Origin: an uncultured Clostridia bacterium
GTDB taxonomy: Bacteria; Bacillota; Clostridia; TANB77; CAG-508
NCBI GenBank assembly: GCA_934130355.1
Contig: CAKOXV010000003.1
Span: 1-64,000, forward strand
Reading direction: 5' to 3'
DNA: 64,000 nucleotides
Below, piece after piece: positions 19,701 to 25,821 of this stretch. Numbering within the stretch: position 1 is the first letter of the stretch; every line of letters starts with the position of its first letter. The position numbers and the translations under genes were made by a program. Below the pieces are notes generated by a model. The model did not search any database and was not told the origin of the DNA. It saw only the letters and a list, made by a program, of their open reading frames with translations.

Positions 19701-20598
19701 TATATGTTTCTAAATTTGTAGTAGCTATATCCAATATATTTGTATAAGTTTCAGGTTCTTTGTTTGTTGTTGTTACTGTATATTCTTTTATTCCTGATTT
19801 GTTATCTGATAAATCTATTTTTACTCTAGCAAAACTTGGTGTTACTTCATTTATTGTTGGTTTTATATTGTCTATTTTATCAATTTTAAATATGCTTGTT
19901 ATAGTATTTCCTGATGAATTTTCTGCTGAAGCATATATATAATATACTGTATCTATTTCTTCTTTTACTATTGTTATTTTATCGGCATTTTCAAATGTAG
20001 CACTTGCTATAGCCTCTTCTTCTGTTTTGCCATAACCAGCTTTTGTATTATATTTGTATTCACCAACATAGCTTATTGTTGCTGTTACATCCCCTGTTAA
20101 AAACTCTGAATCATTATCAATAGTAATCTTTATATCTCCCAAAATTACACTAATCATTTTTGATGTTTTTACAATTTGTTTTTGTTCTCCTATTTCAGAA
20201 ACATATTTGATTTTTACCCATAAATAATAAGTTCCAATTTCTGCATTTTCTTTAGTAATCTCTTTTTCGTCATTGTTAAAATCAAATTCCATATAGTTTT
20301 CGTCAGTTGGAGCATCATTTGAGGTTGTCCAGGCGTAATACGAATTAATTTGAATATTATATATGTTTGTCAAAGTTACTTTACTTGATATTGTTGTTTT
20401 ATCATCATTTGTTGAAACATTATATGTATTCTCATTATTTTTTATTGCAAAATCTAATGTTCCTGCATTTGATGGTGGTGCATGAACTTCCACATCAATT
20501 GATTTATTTAAAACATATCTTGCATAAGATATTGTTACAATTGATGCTATTAAAATTGCAAAAATAAATGTCAACTTTATTTTATTTTTTAACTTCAT
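13717..20598 (-). CDS. Giant secreted surface protein with three FGE/C-lectin-like domains (DGR target)
   Basis: 2293 residues, start behind GAAGGGAAG. Residues 1-27 form a signal peptide ending in ISYARY, the same kind of cleavage region as the TasA-like proteins of this operon, so it should be processed by the SipW-type peptidases. Residues ~30-840 are Ig/fibronectin-like repeats with TYYLWVKDVVGN-type motifs. Three formylglycine-generating-enzyme-like (C-type lectin fold) domains follow. Each opens with GLV..EFVW[IV]PV (near 848, 1394 and 1993) and closes with RGG and GSR[MF][AT]LY. FN3-like linkers separate them. The last domain ends the protein and contains the variable repeat (residues ~2251-2289). 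No LPxTG motif or C-terminal anchor is seen, so it is probably held through the fibre. Likely an adhesin with a diversified tip. Confidence 0.93.
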   Translation of the reverse strand: MKLKNKIKLTFIFAILIASIVTISYARYVLNKSIDVEVHAPPSNAGTLDFAIKNNENTYNVSTNDDKTTISSKVTLTNIYNIQINSYYAWTTSNDAPTDENYMEFDFNNDEKEITKENAEIGTYYLWVKIKYVSEIGEQKQIVKTSKMISVILGDIKITIDNDSEFLTGDVTATISYVGEYKYNTKAGYGKTEEEAIASATFENADKITIVKEEIDTVYYIYASAENSSGNTITSIFKIDKIDNIKPTINEVTPSFARVKIDLSDNKSGIKEYTVTTTNKEPETYTNILDIATTNLETYINNLNTNTTYYLWVKDVVGNVSSQEFKTLNLTYETTPDLAVWTSTKTIINFCDLGDATLAYNLGGTTSYSYNKITGIEIYENAIVSYILQDGSNQITGNINVNNIDKVAPTVNVVSDYDKVTITGKDTGSGIVGYFITDTEVEDITKVSFTSVSNTNSLNCDVTKDYLGNNLLYNKQYYVYIKDKVGNISRGEVISKIDVTEPKLEITNLSSDTKSITVVISSEDTESGLTGNYKYYIGTQEGVYSETPVETINTKYTFSNLEHNKTYYIKVETQDVAGRVNTTEASIKTLELVVDNDNSEITFTNGFWSSNIQTVTLKTTTNYKMKYQIVKANGTLELANSYWSDAVESGTKVVGLEHGDILYVKLYDGTNTSTNWATYNVINAMKVNYPTLTETQVRQMTIANFNILTYSVNTSEIQVATSTYNSNTLTYNYYMKNVKTDEYDLIMTSSTYNEKVTISQPREYQIYSTICVQLANNTQGTLTRSKNKTITIANESIDSGTIADENKTYIDSEYFTATVPKGFKVSNDSSENTVLGGLVLEDENSNEFVWIPVNNAIYNETATSLSTSKYYTPMVRTQNGNTDYFEKIFYSFSGTTATGNVTSTGYRLGGSSNIEPALITGSSSDKYTWNVTNPVGTLYDVVDLNYKDILGFESINDFGSYLNSEYTKMVKSVDRNGGFLVGRYETTINATGKVGSKAGENILNNQTWYDLYKAQNNKLNENNTYYDSTVLKSSMITGSQYDAMISFALQGNDKSKVTSTSLLYGNKTGNIATAGSYENDKISNIYDLISNVYEETVESNSYSYRLARGGAYFSNVTGKSVIAKTNVYPTDSAEAYGSRMALYLLDSSDKTAPTFDVKTTSGVNNIKVDIINIEDDSDIGKYYYSISLSSDGTTWEDEIITTSNTYTFENLHQSRLYYIRVKVSDEVGNESGYIIKSVNTNSMNISSNDLYIRSFYGTNPNCVAILAMGSVYEESGFNIKYKVLESAADLEEKTNFDSSSWNIGNVVQNLSDTNVILAKLADSNGNEQEDYVVFYLDGYSEEFSSEYSTTSRYEDTNKDIAYIPAGFSVGVSSSINTIKNGLVIQDSSGNQFVWVPVPNAIKNSSTSITENYTPMAMYQTGKNSKYYEGIYYAISNTGVFSYNLSYKMGTYNYREPSLVTGNTAGSAILTWDIENTIIKTANRDTTKFYYKTRAGYNSAEEFGKYMNEEYYNMINSVEKYGGFYIARYETSVNGTKVQSQQNKTPYRNASWYNMNYYQDSNRYSTNPYYNSKSVVSSMMWNSQYSAMLNWIYRNDNSNLLTDTTIGYHTAIANTGKTTTDIINNIFDLSGNVSEFTMGAYSNYAKILRGGNYNSNSSSISCIVYDAGGTSAYYGTRMALYVIDETDNVNPSLTKRENGIDKDGNIIYIEPYTTSNSITVKVTAYDPDNTNETEDNQEQKISKVGSGIKKYVYSISSTTDESGNYINYKDYTNYGNTFTYEVLNEGTTYDMKVTVYDHTGKTAQIDLGTATTTITKIDTSEIYEDAVYGTEGNGTIYLDFKDSFNEIKNYYIEYQIGKQGANYNENGTWLKTTLVNPQTGVQVDGLSVGDIVYARVTDGVNILERTEKVTDEDGNETIVNLGTSIYSFNVSELETYSEIYETKTEYSNSNGDKATIPAGFAVNNLYNEIKNGLVIKRMKDNKGNSITNGDEFVWVPVKDAIYDTSRSKELASSSSSTNTYKPMARLQGDYATTDSSYYEGILYNFAMGYKTGSYVRSTGNLVGTSTGYREISLITGSNSQLGWKYINSGTLYDASENYYKNILGFNSVNEFGEYMNKEYTDMVKSVEKYGGFWIARYETSLPSKGIISSTKGQTPMASTNWYNMYYYQESGINSNNPYSGDSDVVSTMIFGSQWDAMLNWVLTGEEANKVHTVIGNHENSRAVTGKYGSDYINNMFDISSNVLEWTQEANASTYRVYRGGYYSMYSNYTASFRFYSTSTYTNYSIGSRFTLYVK
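13731..13846 (-). repeat. DGR variable repeat (VR)
   Basis: Encodes the last part of the target's third lectin-like domain, just before the GSRFTLY ending. Compared with the template, template Asn codons have become Tyr, Ser and Phe: six Tyr, four Ser and two Phe replacements, plus two silent third-base changes. These residues fit the ligand face of known DGR lectins. The first bases beyond the plus-strand left end differ from the TR flank, which fixes the boundary (initiation of mutagenic homing side). Confidence 0.96.
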
Positions 20599-20616
20599 TT
20601 TACTTCCCTTCTTTAT

Positions 20617-21126
20617 CTATTGCATATTCTTTTGAATAGAGTTTAGTTCTACATTAAAACTTAAATCTTCATATAATGTTGAAGATGATTTAATAAATAT
20701 TTTAAATTTATCTTCTTTTTTACTCTCATTACTTAAAGAATATGTATTTGTAGTTACTTGCTCTGAGTAAGAATTTATTCTTTCATCATATTTTGTGTCA
20801 TCTATATCATTTATTTTTTGCCAAATGTAGGTTCCATTATAACCTTCTTTGTTTTTTATTGTTAAACTATAATCAACAGCTACTGATGTTATATTATTAT
20901 CTTCATCATAATTTTTTACTGTAACTATTACATAAGGAATACCATTTATAATATATGAATCATTTTTATCAATATCTATATTACAAATCATTTCTCCTGA
21001 AGTTGTATTATATTTTACAGATATATTGTTAATATATGATGCATATACAATATTTGCTAAAATCAACACTACCGTTATAATTAAAAATACAATTATATAT
21101 TTCTTTTTGTGTAGTAATTTTTTCAT
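20617..21126 (-). CDS. TasA-like secreted protein (fibre operon)
   Basis: 169 residues from an ATG preceded by GAAAGGGAAA; a longer reading that overlaps the upstream gene is not needed. Very basic N-terminus, one hydrophobic segment (IIVFLIITVVLILANIV) and a YASY cleavage region like the SipW-dependent proteins of the operon. The mature part is a small beta protein: PYVIVTVKNYDED and ATDYSLTIKN-like strands fit a TasA/camelysin-type fold. It precedes the giant DGR target by 18 bases, so the two are in one transcript and probably work together. Confidence 0.7.
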   Translation of the reverse strand: MKKLLHKKKYIIVFLIITVVLILANIVYASYINNISVKYNTTSGEMICNIDIDKNDSYIINGIPYVIVTVKNYDEDNNITSVAVDYSLTIKNKEGYNGTYIWQKINDIDDTKYDERINSYSEQVTTNTYSLSNESKKEDKFKIFIKSSSTLYEDLSFNVELNSIQKNMQ

Positions 21127-21151
21127 TTTTATTTCCCTTTCTGTTATTACT

Positions 21152-21686
21152 TTAATTTGTTCTTTGTTCATCAGAAATATTTAAAGCTATTTTTATATCT
21201 TTTCCCATCCATTGTTCTGTTTCGTCAACAGTTGTGTAATTCCATTTCCAATAAATATTTCTTATAACCTTATTTGTTCCAAGTTCAGTTATTCCAGTAT
21301 ATCCAGAGAACTCAACATTATATGAGCTATCAGTATATAATTTCATATTTTCAGGAATTTGTGAATTTATTGTGTCAAGTGAAATTGTATATCTAGTAGC
21401 TGTTTCAATATCTGAAAAATCCATTTCCAATTGTAGTATTCCATTACTTCCGTGGCACTAATTTATCTTTAGAATATAAATTAGCTGTTAATGTATTAGA
21501 AAGATCTAAATCTATGCTTGACAATTCATCAGTTATTTTAAAAGAAAATTTAGAAGTATTAATTTGTGCTTCTCCATTTGCAGTCATTCTATATTGTGAA
21601 AACGTGATTCCATGTATCAATAAAATTATAGCAATAGCATAATATAAAAACATTATTTTAAATCTACTCTTTTTTTCTTGCTTCAT
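21152..21686 (-). CDS. TasA-like secreted protein, split by a +1 frameshift at CGG
   Basis: Two abutting frames make one protein of about 177 residues. The first part has a signal peptide (IAIILLIHGITFSQY) and ends NLYSKDKLVP, then reads CGG AAG TAA. Skipping the C of the CGG at 21450-21452 gives GGA AGT AAT and continues GSNGILQLEMDFSDIE to an intact C-terminus. The restored VPGSNG matches the APGTSG turn of the TasA-like protein at 23945. As read, the protein stops after 80 residues. It could be a real pseudogene, a sequence error or programmed frameshifting; two other genes in the window break in exactly the same way. Confidence 0.75.
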
Positions 21687-21711
21687 TTTTTAATCCCTTC
21701 TTATTATTTGC

Positions 21712-22308
21712 TTATGTATCTTGTTCTACTGTTACAGTTACTGGAATAATAACATTTAGTGGAAAATATCCAATAGCTGAATCTGATTCATCATCTGTAC
21801 TTACCCATTCGGCTGAAATCGTTACTGTAACAGGACTTCCTTCTAATTCAATTTGACCTGAATATGTTCCATCTATATTTGTGGTTAAAGTTCCTGTATT
21901 TGTTGTCACATTACTTATTCTTATATTAGGTGTATTGCTTGTAACAGTTGCTCCTGTTACAGTATTTTTATAATAAATGGTTCCTAATGATATTTTATAA
22001 TTCATTGCAACTTCAGTACCATTAGGGTCTATGGTAAAATTACCTTCAACTGATGTATTTGGTGCAATTGTTCCTGCTTTTACTTTAGCAGAATTTGTTG
22101 TTTCCAATACTAGTTCTGAAGAAAAATCTTTTTCTCCACCTGCTAAATCAACATTTCCTATTTTTACAGACCAATTTGCAATTCTTGTCGATGTACTAGA
22201 TTCTGCCGTACTCGTATACCTTGAATATGTTCCTGCAACAAAATATAAACATAATTCTAATGTCAAAATTAATATTATACTAATTATCTTTATTTTACTT
22301 TTTTTCAT
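21712..22308 (-). CDS. TasA/camelysin-like secreted protein
   Basis: 198 residues from the second ATG, which has AGGAG at proper distance; the first ATG lies inside that site. N-terminal signal (IILILTLELCLYFVAGTYSRY) with the SipW-type TYSRY junction. The mature part is all-beta: NWSVKIG, a KAGTIAPNTSVEGNFTID turn typical of TasA-type proteins, and a closing strand VIIPVTVTVEQ. The start overlaps the end of the upstream signal peptidase, so peptidase and substrate are translationally coupled. Presumed fibre subunit on the cell surface. Confidence 0.85.
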   Translation of the reverse strand: MKKSKIKIISIILILTLELCLYFVAGTYSRYTSTAESSTSTRIANWSVKIGNVDLAGGEKDFSSELVLETTNSAKVKAGTIAPNTSVEGNFTIDPNGTEVAMNYKISLGTIYYKNTVTGATVTSNTPNIRISNVTTNTGTLTTNIDGTYSGQIELEGSPVTVTISAEWVSTDDESDSAIGYFPLNVIIPVTVTVEQDT

Positions 22309-22927
22309 TTTGATCATCTCCTAATTGTTCTTTTGTTTTTTGAATTTCATGTGTAAGTCTTTTTTCTCTTCTTTTATTTTTTCTTTCTTCTTTTATCTTT
22401 TCATTATTTATAGTGCACATTATAAGTAATATAGGTATTGTAAAAGTTATTATCATACCATACGTTTTTTGCATAAAACTTATTAGTTTACTAATTAATC
22501 TTAATTTTTTTACATATTTCCCTTCAATATCGGAAAAAAGTATTTTTTCATTATCTTCTGTATTATTTGCATCACCTTTTGTAGTATATTCTAATGTTTC
22601 TCCAAATTTAGTTATATTTATAATTCTATGAGTAACTAATGTATTTTCAGTTACTTGATATGTTATTACATCACCTATTTTCAAATCACTTTCATCTTTT
22701 ATTTCTTTTATTAAAATGGTATCTCCTGTTTCAAATTCTCCTGACATTGATCCAGACATTACCTGTAAAATTTTATATCCAAATATATCTGGGACACTTT
22801 CTTTTAATATGATTTTTTGAATTGTTAGTGATATTATAATTACTATTGCTATTCCAAATATAATCGAAATGCAAATATTTATCATTTTCTTTAAAATATT
22901 TATTCCTTTGTTCTTTTTATCTTTCAT
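22295..22927 (-). CDS. sipW: SipW-type signal peptidase I (second copy)
   Basis: 210 residues, with a long N-terminal membrane helix and a second one near the C-terminus (ITFTIPILLIM). This is the ER-type family: catalytic serine in MSGSM (S60) and histidine in VTHRI (H100) instead of the lysine of ordinary bacterial enzymes. YTTKGDANNTED is the third conserved block. A basic, charged tail follows the last membrane segment. SipW enzymes process TasA-type proteins. It overlaps its TasA-like neighbour by 14 bases. Confidence 0.9.
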   Translation of the reverse strand: MKDKKNKGINILKKMINICISIIFGIAIVIIISLTIQKIILKESVPDIFGYKILQVMSGSMSGEFETGDTILIKEIKDESDLKIGDVITYQVTENTLVTHRIINITKFGETLEYTTKGDANNTEDNEKILFSDIEGKYVKKLRLISKLISFMQKTYGMIITFTIPILLIMCTINNEKIKEERKNKRREKRLTHEIQKTKEQLGDDQNEKK

Positions 22928-22941
22928 TTTAAGGTCCTCTT

Positions 22942-23811
22942 TTAATTAGTTTTATATCCAACTACATTTATTTGTAATTTATAATATTGGTCTTGCTTAA
23001 GACCTCCAACAAATGAATCTTTTGTGTCATCACTTTCCCAATACCATTCTAATGAAAGTAAATCATTAGAATTTTTTGCTAATAGCATTTTATTTAGATT
23101 TATTTCACTTGCTTGTACATATTGTTCATCAGTTCCTTTTATGTATTCTCCATTTAATTTTAGTCTATATTTCATATTTACAAATTCACCAAGTTCATCT
23201 TCAAAAGAAATATTATAATTTATATCATCACTAGTTTTATTTTTTATATAAAATTCAAATGTTCCTTTTGATTCTGGTGCAATTACTTTTCTATTTTCAA
23301 ATAACGTATTATTAAAAATATTCAATATGTTTTTTTCTTGTCCAATATCATTTGGTTTTTGAGGAACTAATTCTATTTGTATTTGATTTTTATTATCTTC
23401 TGTAATATCAACATCATTTGTTGAATCAGAAATATCTTCTCCATTATTTTTATTATCGTCTTCATTGTTTTTATTATTGTTTTCTGTATCTTCTCCATCA
23501 TTCTTGTTATTGTCGTCTATGTCTTTTTCATCATTCTTGTTATTGTTGTCTCCATTATTCTTATTATTGTCTTCTATATCTTTGTCAGTTATTGAAATTA
23601 TTGGTATTTCATCTCTTACAGGAGTACTTATAGAAAAGTCTATCTTTCCTATTTTTATACCTAATAAAAATAAAAGAATAAGAATTACTATTGTAAGAAT
23701 AATTATTATAATCTTTTTTCTTCTATTTTTTTTGACTATTTTCTTATATTTTTCATTTAGTTCATTTATCTCTATAATTATATCTTCTTTTTCATCCAGT
23801 TTATTTATCAT
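22942..23811 (-). CDS. Membrane-anchored TasA-like protein with Asn/Asp-rich stalk
   Basis: 289 residues. A cytoplasmic N-terminus of about 35 charged residues, one membrane helix (IIIIILTIVILILLFLLGI), then a low-complexity stalk (~75-145) of repeated NNKNDGED-type units, then an extracellular beta domain with VIAPESKGTFEFYIKN, the turn seen in TasA-like proteins. No signal peptidase site is evident, so it should remain in the membrane. Likely role: anchor or nucleator for the fibre, comparable in position to TapA in Bacillus, though not homologous by sequence as far as I can see. Confidence 0.78.
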   Translation of the reverse strand: MINKLDEKEDIIIEINELNEKYKKIVKKNRRKKIIIIILTIVILILLFLLGIKIGKIDFSISTPVRDEIPIISITDKDIEDNNKNNGDNNNKNDEKDIDDNNKNDGEDTENNNKNNEDDNKNNGEDISDSTNDVDITEDNKNQIQIELVPQKPNDIGQEKNILNIFNNTLFENRKVIAPESKGTFEFYIKNKTSDDINYNISFEDELGEFVNMKYRLKLNGEYIKGTDEQYVQASEINLNKMLLAKNSNDLLSLEWYWESDDTKDSFVGGLKQDQYYKLQINVVGYKTN

Positions 23812-23887
23812 AATTAGTTCCTTTCATAAATATGTTCGAAAAAATCTTTACAATTATCCATAAAGACTTTTCCCAGTATATTTTATA

Positions 23888-23936
23888 AAAATAAGCTCTA
23901 TTGTTTTATTTAAATACATGTCATAGAGCTTATTTT
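23888..23936 (-). terminator. Terminator/attenuator after tasA-like gene
   Basis: Hairpin AAAATAAGCTCTA / TAGAGCTTATTTT with T-run, directly after the TasA-like stop and within the operon. It would leave sipW and the major subunit more abundant than the downstream genes. Confidence 0.75.
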
Positions 23937-23944
23937 TGATTTTA

Positions 23945-24553
23945 TTAGTTAGCTTGTGTAGCAGCTATGTTAACAGATAAACTTACTGTTTTCTCTGAAG
24001 TAGAAACTAGTTTTCCTAATTGTGTATCTTTTTCGTTATCTCCATCAATTGCCCAAGCCCATCCGATAGTATATGTATCTGCACTTAAATTACCAGCTGC
24101 ATGTTCCTTTGAACCATCATCAATAGCATTTATTGCGTCAAGTAATTGTTGAAAAGTCAAATCTGTTTTTGCTGTTTCACTATTTTTTTTGAAAGAGTAT
24201 TTTATTGGATTATATCCACTAACTGCTCCATTTACATTATCTGTTCCTGTTGCAACAATGCTTAATGTATATGCTGTTTCAATTGAACCAGTAATTGAAA
24301 ATGTATATTCTCCTGATGTTCCAGGTGCAATTATACCTTGCTCTTCTGTTCCAGCAGCTACTTTTGAATAAGAAGCTGCAAATAAGTCGCTAACATTATT
24401 TGTTGCATTAACATCCCAATGAGCAACTCTTGCTGAATCTGTACCATTAACAGAAGTAGTATATCTTGCATATGTACTTGCAATTGCTAAGACAGCAATA
24501 ACAGCTAATAATGATAATATTCCTATTAATCTTAAAGACCTTAATTTTTTCAT
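23945..24553 (-). CDS. TasA-like major fibre subunit candidate
   Basis: 202 residues behind the strongest ribosome binding site of the operon (AAAGGGGGG). Signal peptide LIGILSLLAVIAVLAIA with the SipW-type STYARYTT junction. The mature protein is Ala/Ser/Thr-rich and shows the TasA layout: RVAHWDVNATN, then GIIAPGTSGEYTFSITGS, YTIGWAWAID near the end and a closing strand VSLSVNIAA. Followed by a hairpin that may limit expression of downstream genes. The strong site and the terminator make it the best candidate for the main structural subunit. Confidence 0.88.
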   Translation of the reverse strand: MKKLRSLRLIGILSLLAVIAVLAIASTYARYTTSVNGTDSARVAHWDVNATNNVSDLFAASYSKVAAGTEEQGIIAPGTSGEYTFSITGSIETAYTLSIVATGTDNVNGAVSGYNPIKYSFKKNSETAKTDLTFQQLLDAINAIDDGSKEHAAGNLSADTYTIGWAWAIDGDNEKDTQLGKLVSTSEKTVSLSVNIAATQAN

Positions 24554-24619
24554 TTGTATTCCCCCCTTTCTTTTGAATATTATATTAGTTCGTATAATTT
24601 ACGGGAAATTATAACGTCA

Positions 24620-25228
24620 CTACCAAATTTTTTCTTTATTTTGACTTCTAAGTCTTTGTAGTTCTTCTTCCATTTCTCTTGTTTTTTCTTCTTTTTGTTT
24701 CATTATTTTATTTTCATTTCTTGAATCAACAATTTGTATTATAAGTAAAAATATTAAAGGTATTGAAATAATTACTATCATTCCAATTGGTTTTTGCATT
24801 GATATTGCCAAATTTCCAAGTCCAGCTATTCTGAATTTATATATTCCTTCAATTTGATTTTCTAAAACATAATCAGGATCTTCTATATTATTTTTATCGC
24901 CCTTTGTTTTATATCTTATTGTTCCATCTTCTGTAATAACTTTTTCAACTATTCTATGTGTAATTACTTTTTCATTACTTGTTTTAAAAGCAATAATGTC
25001 ATTTTCTTTTAATTCCTTTGTATCAATTTCTTTAACTATTACTAAATCTCCAGTCATTATTTCTGTTTCCATTGAGCCTGATAGTACTATGAAAGGTTTC
25101 CAACCAAAAAATGATGGTATTTTTTCTTTATGTACAAAAGAGTCAACTAATATAACTCCACTCACAAATATTACGAATACTAAGCAAATCACCATTACCA
25201 CAATTATTATTTTCTTTAATTTTTCCAT
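24620..25228 (-). CDS. sipW: SipW-type signal peptidase I
   Basis: 202 residues, first gene of the fibre operon. ER-type signal peptidase: catalytic serine in LSGSM (S52) and histidine in VITHRI (H91), with YKTKGDKNNIED as the following conserved block. Membrane helices at ~8-30 and ~155-178, charged cytoplasmic tail. In Bacillus, SipW releases TasA and TapA. Here it heads an operon with several exported proteins whose signal peptides share a Y-x-x-Y junction. A clear promoter lies about 80 bases upstream. Confidence 0.92.
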   Translation of the reverse strand: MEKLKKIIIVVMVICLVFVIFVSGVILVDSFVHKEKIPSFFGWKPFIVLSGSMETEIMTGDLVIVKEIDTKELKENDIIAFKTSNEKVITHRIVEKVITEDGTIRYKTKGDKNNIEDPDYVLENQIEGIYKFRIAGLGNLAISMQKPIGMIVIISIPLIFLLIIQIVDSRNENKIMKQKEEKTREMEEELQRLRSQNKEKIW

Positions 25229-25305
25229 CAGTTTATTCCTTCCTTTGTATAAAATAAGTACTATTTTTTATATTTCAAAATCTTACTTAGATAATATTTA
25301 TCTTT

Positions 25306-25333
25306 ATTATAACATATGTGTGTTTTTTTTCAA
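25306..25333 (-). promoter_or_regulatory. Promoter of the sipW-tasA fibre operon
   Basis: On the minus strand TTGAAA, 16 bases, then TATAAT, followed by an untranslated leader of about 70 bases that contains a small hairpin (AGATAAATATTATCT). The 319-base gap between this operon and the next gene upstream holds nothing else except a terminator. Confidence 0.65.
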
Positions 25334-25428
25334 CAAAAATTGACTTTTTTTCCAAAGAAATTTTTTACATTTTTAGTAATTTATTCTTATCTTTTTATTA
25401 CATCCAGTTGCCCATTCATTGAAATAAA

Positions 25429-25459
25429 AAATAAAGTGCTACTTAATAACACTTTATTA
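25429..25459 (-). terminator. Intrinsic terminator
   Basis: Hairpin AATAAAGTG / CACTTTATT with an A-run/T-run, upstream of the fibre operon promoter; ends the ligA transcript. Confidence 0.7.
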
Positions 25460-25546
25460 ATCAATATCTCTAAAATGAGATAAATGTCCATCTAAATAGT
25501 CAATACACAATCGACATTTTCTCTAAAACCTGGTTAATATCACTGG

Positions 25547-25801
25547 TTACAAATTCAGGTCATCTGATGATCCTATCTTATATTCGATATCTTCCATGAA
25601 CGGAAACATTTCTTGAACTCTTTTTAAAGTTAACATTGACATCCTTGGTTGTGGATTTTTAGGATTATCTGATAACAATTTTTGTGTATAACAATTTTGT
25701 GCTGTTTTAAATAATACATATCTATTTCTTACATAAGTATAATAAATTTGATATCCATTTTTTAAATCTAACCACATGTCTTCAAAAGTATAGTCTTTCA
25801 T
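25547..25801 (-). CDS. Small conserved-looking hypothetical protein
   Basis: 84 residues, start behind AAAGGAA. Rich in aromatic residues (YTFEDMW, YQIYYTYVRNRY). No membrane segment or known domain. It follows ligA by 20 bases on the same strand, so it shares its transcript. Function unknown. Confidence 0.7.
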   Translation of the reverse strand: MKDYTFEDMWLDLKNGYQIYYTYVRNRYVLFKTAQNCYTQKLLSDNPKNPQPRMSMLTLKRVQEMFPFMEDIEYKIGSSDDLNL

Positions 25802-25821
25802 AAAAAATTCCTTTCAAGTTT

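Noticed and set aside
13731..20598. LPxTG or other cell-wall anchor in the giant protein
   Set aside because: The C-terminus ends in the lectin-like domain (LYVK) without sorting signal; the sortase at 28 kb is therefore not its anchor.
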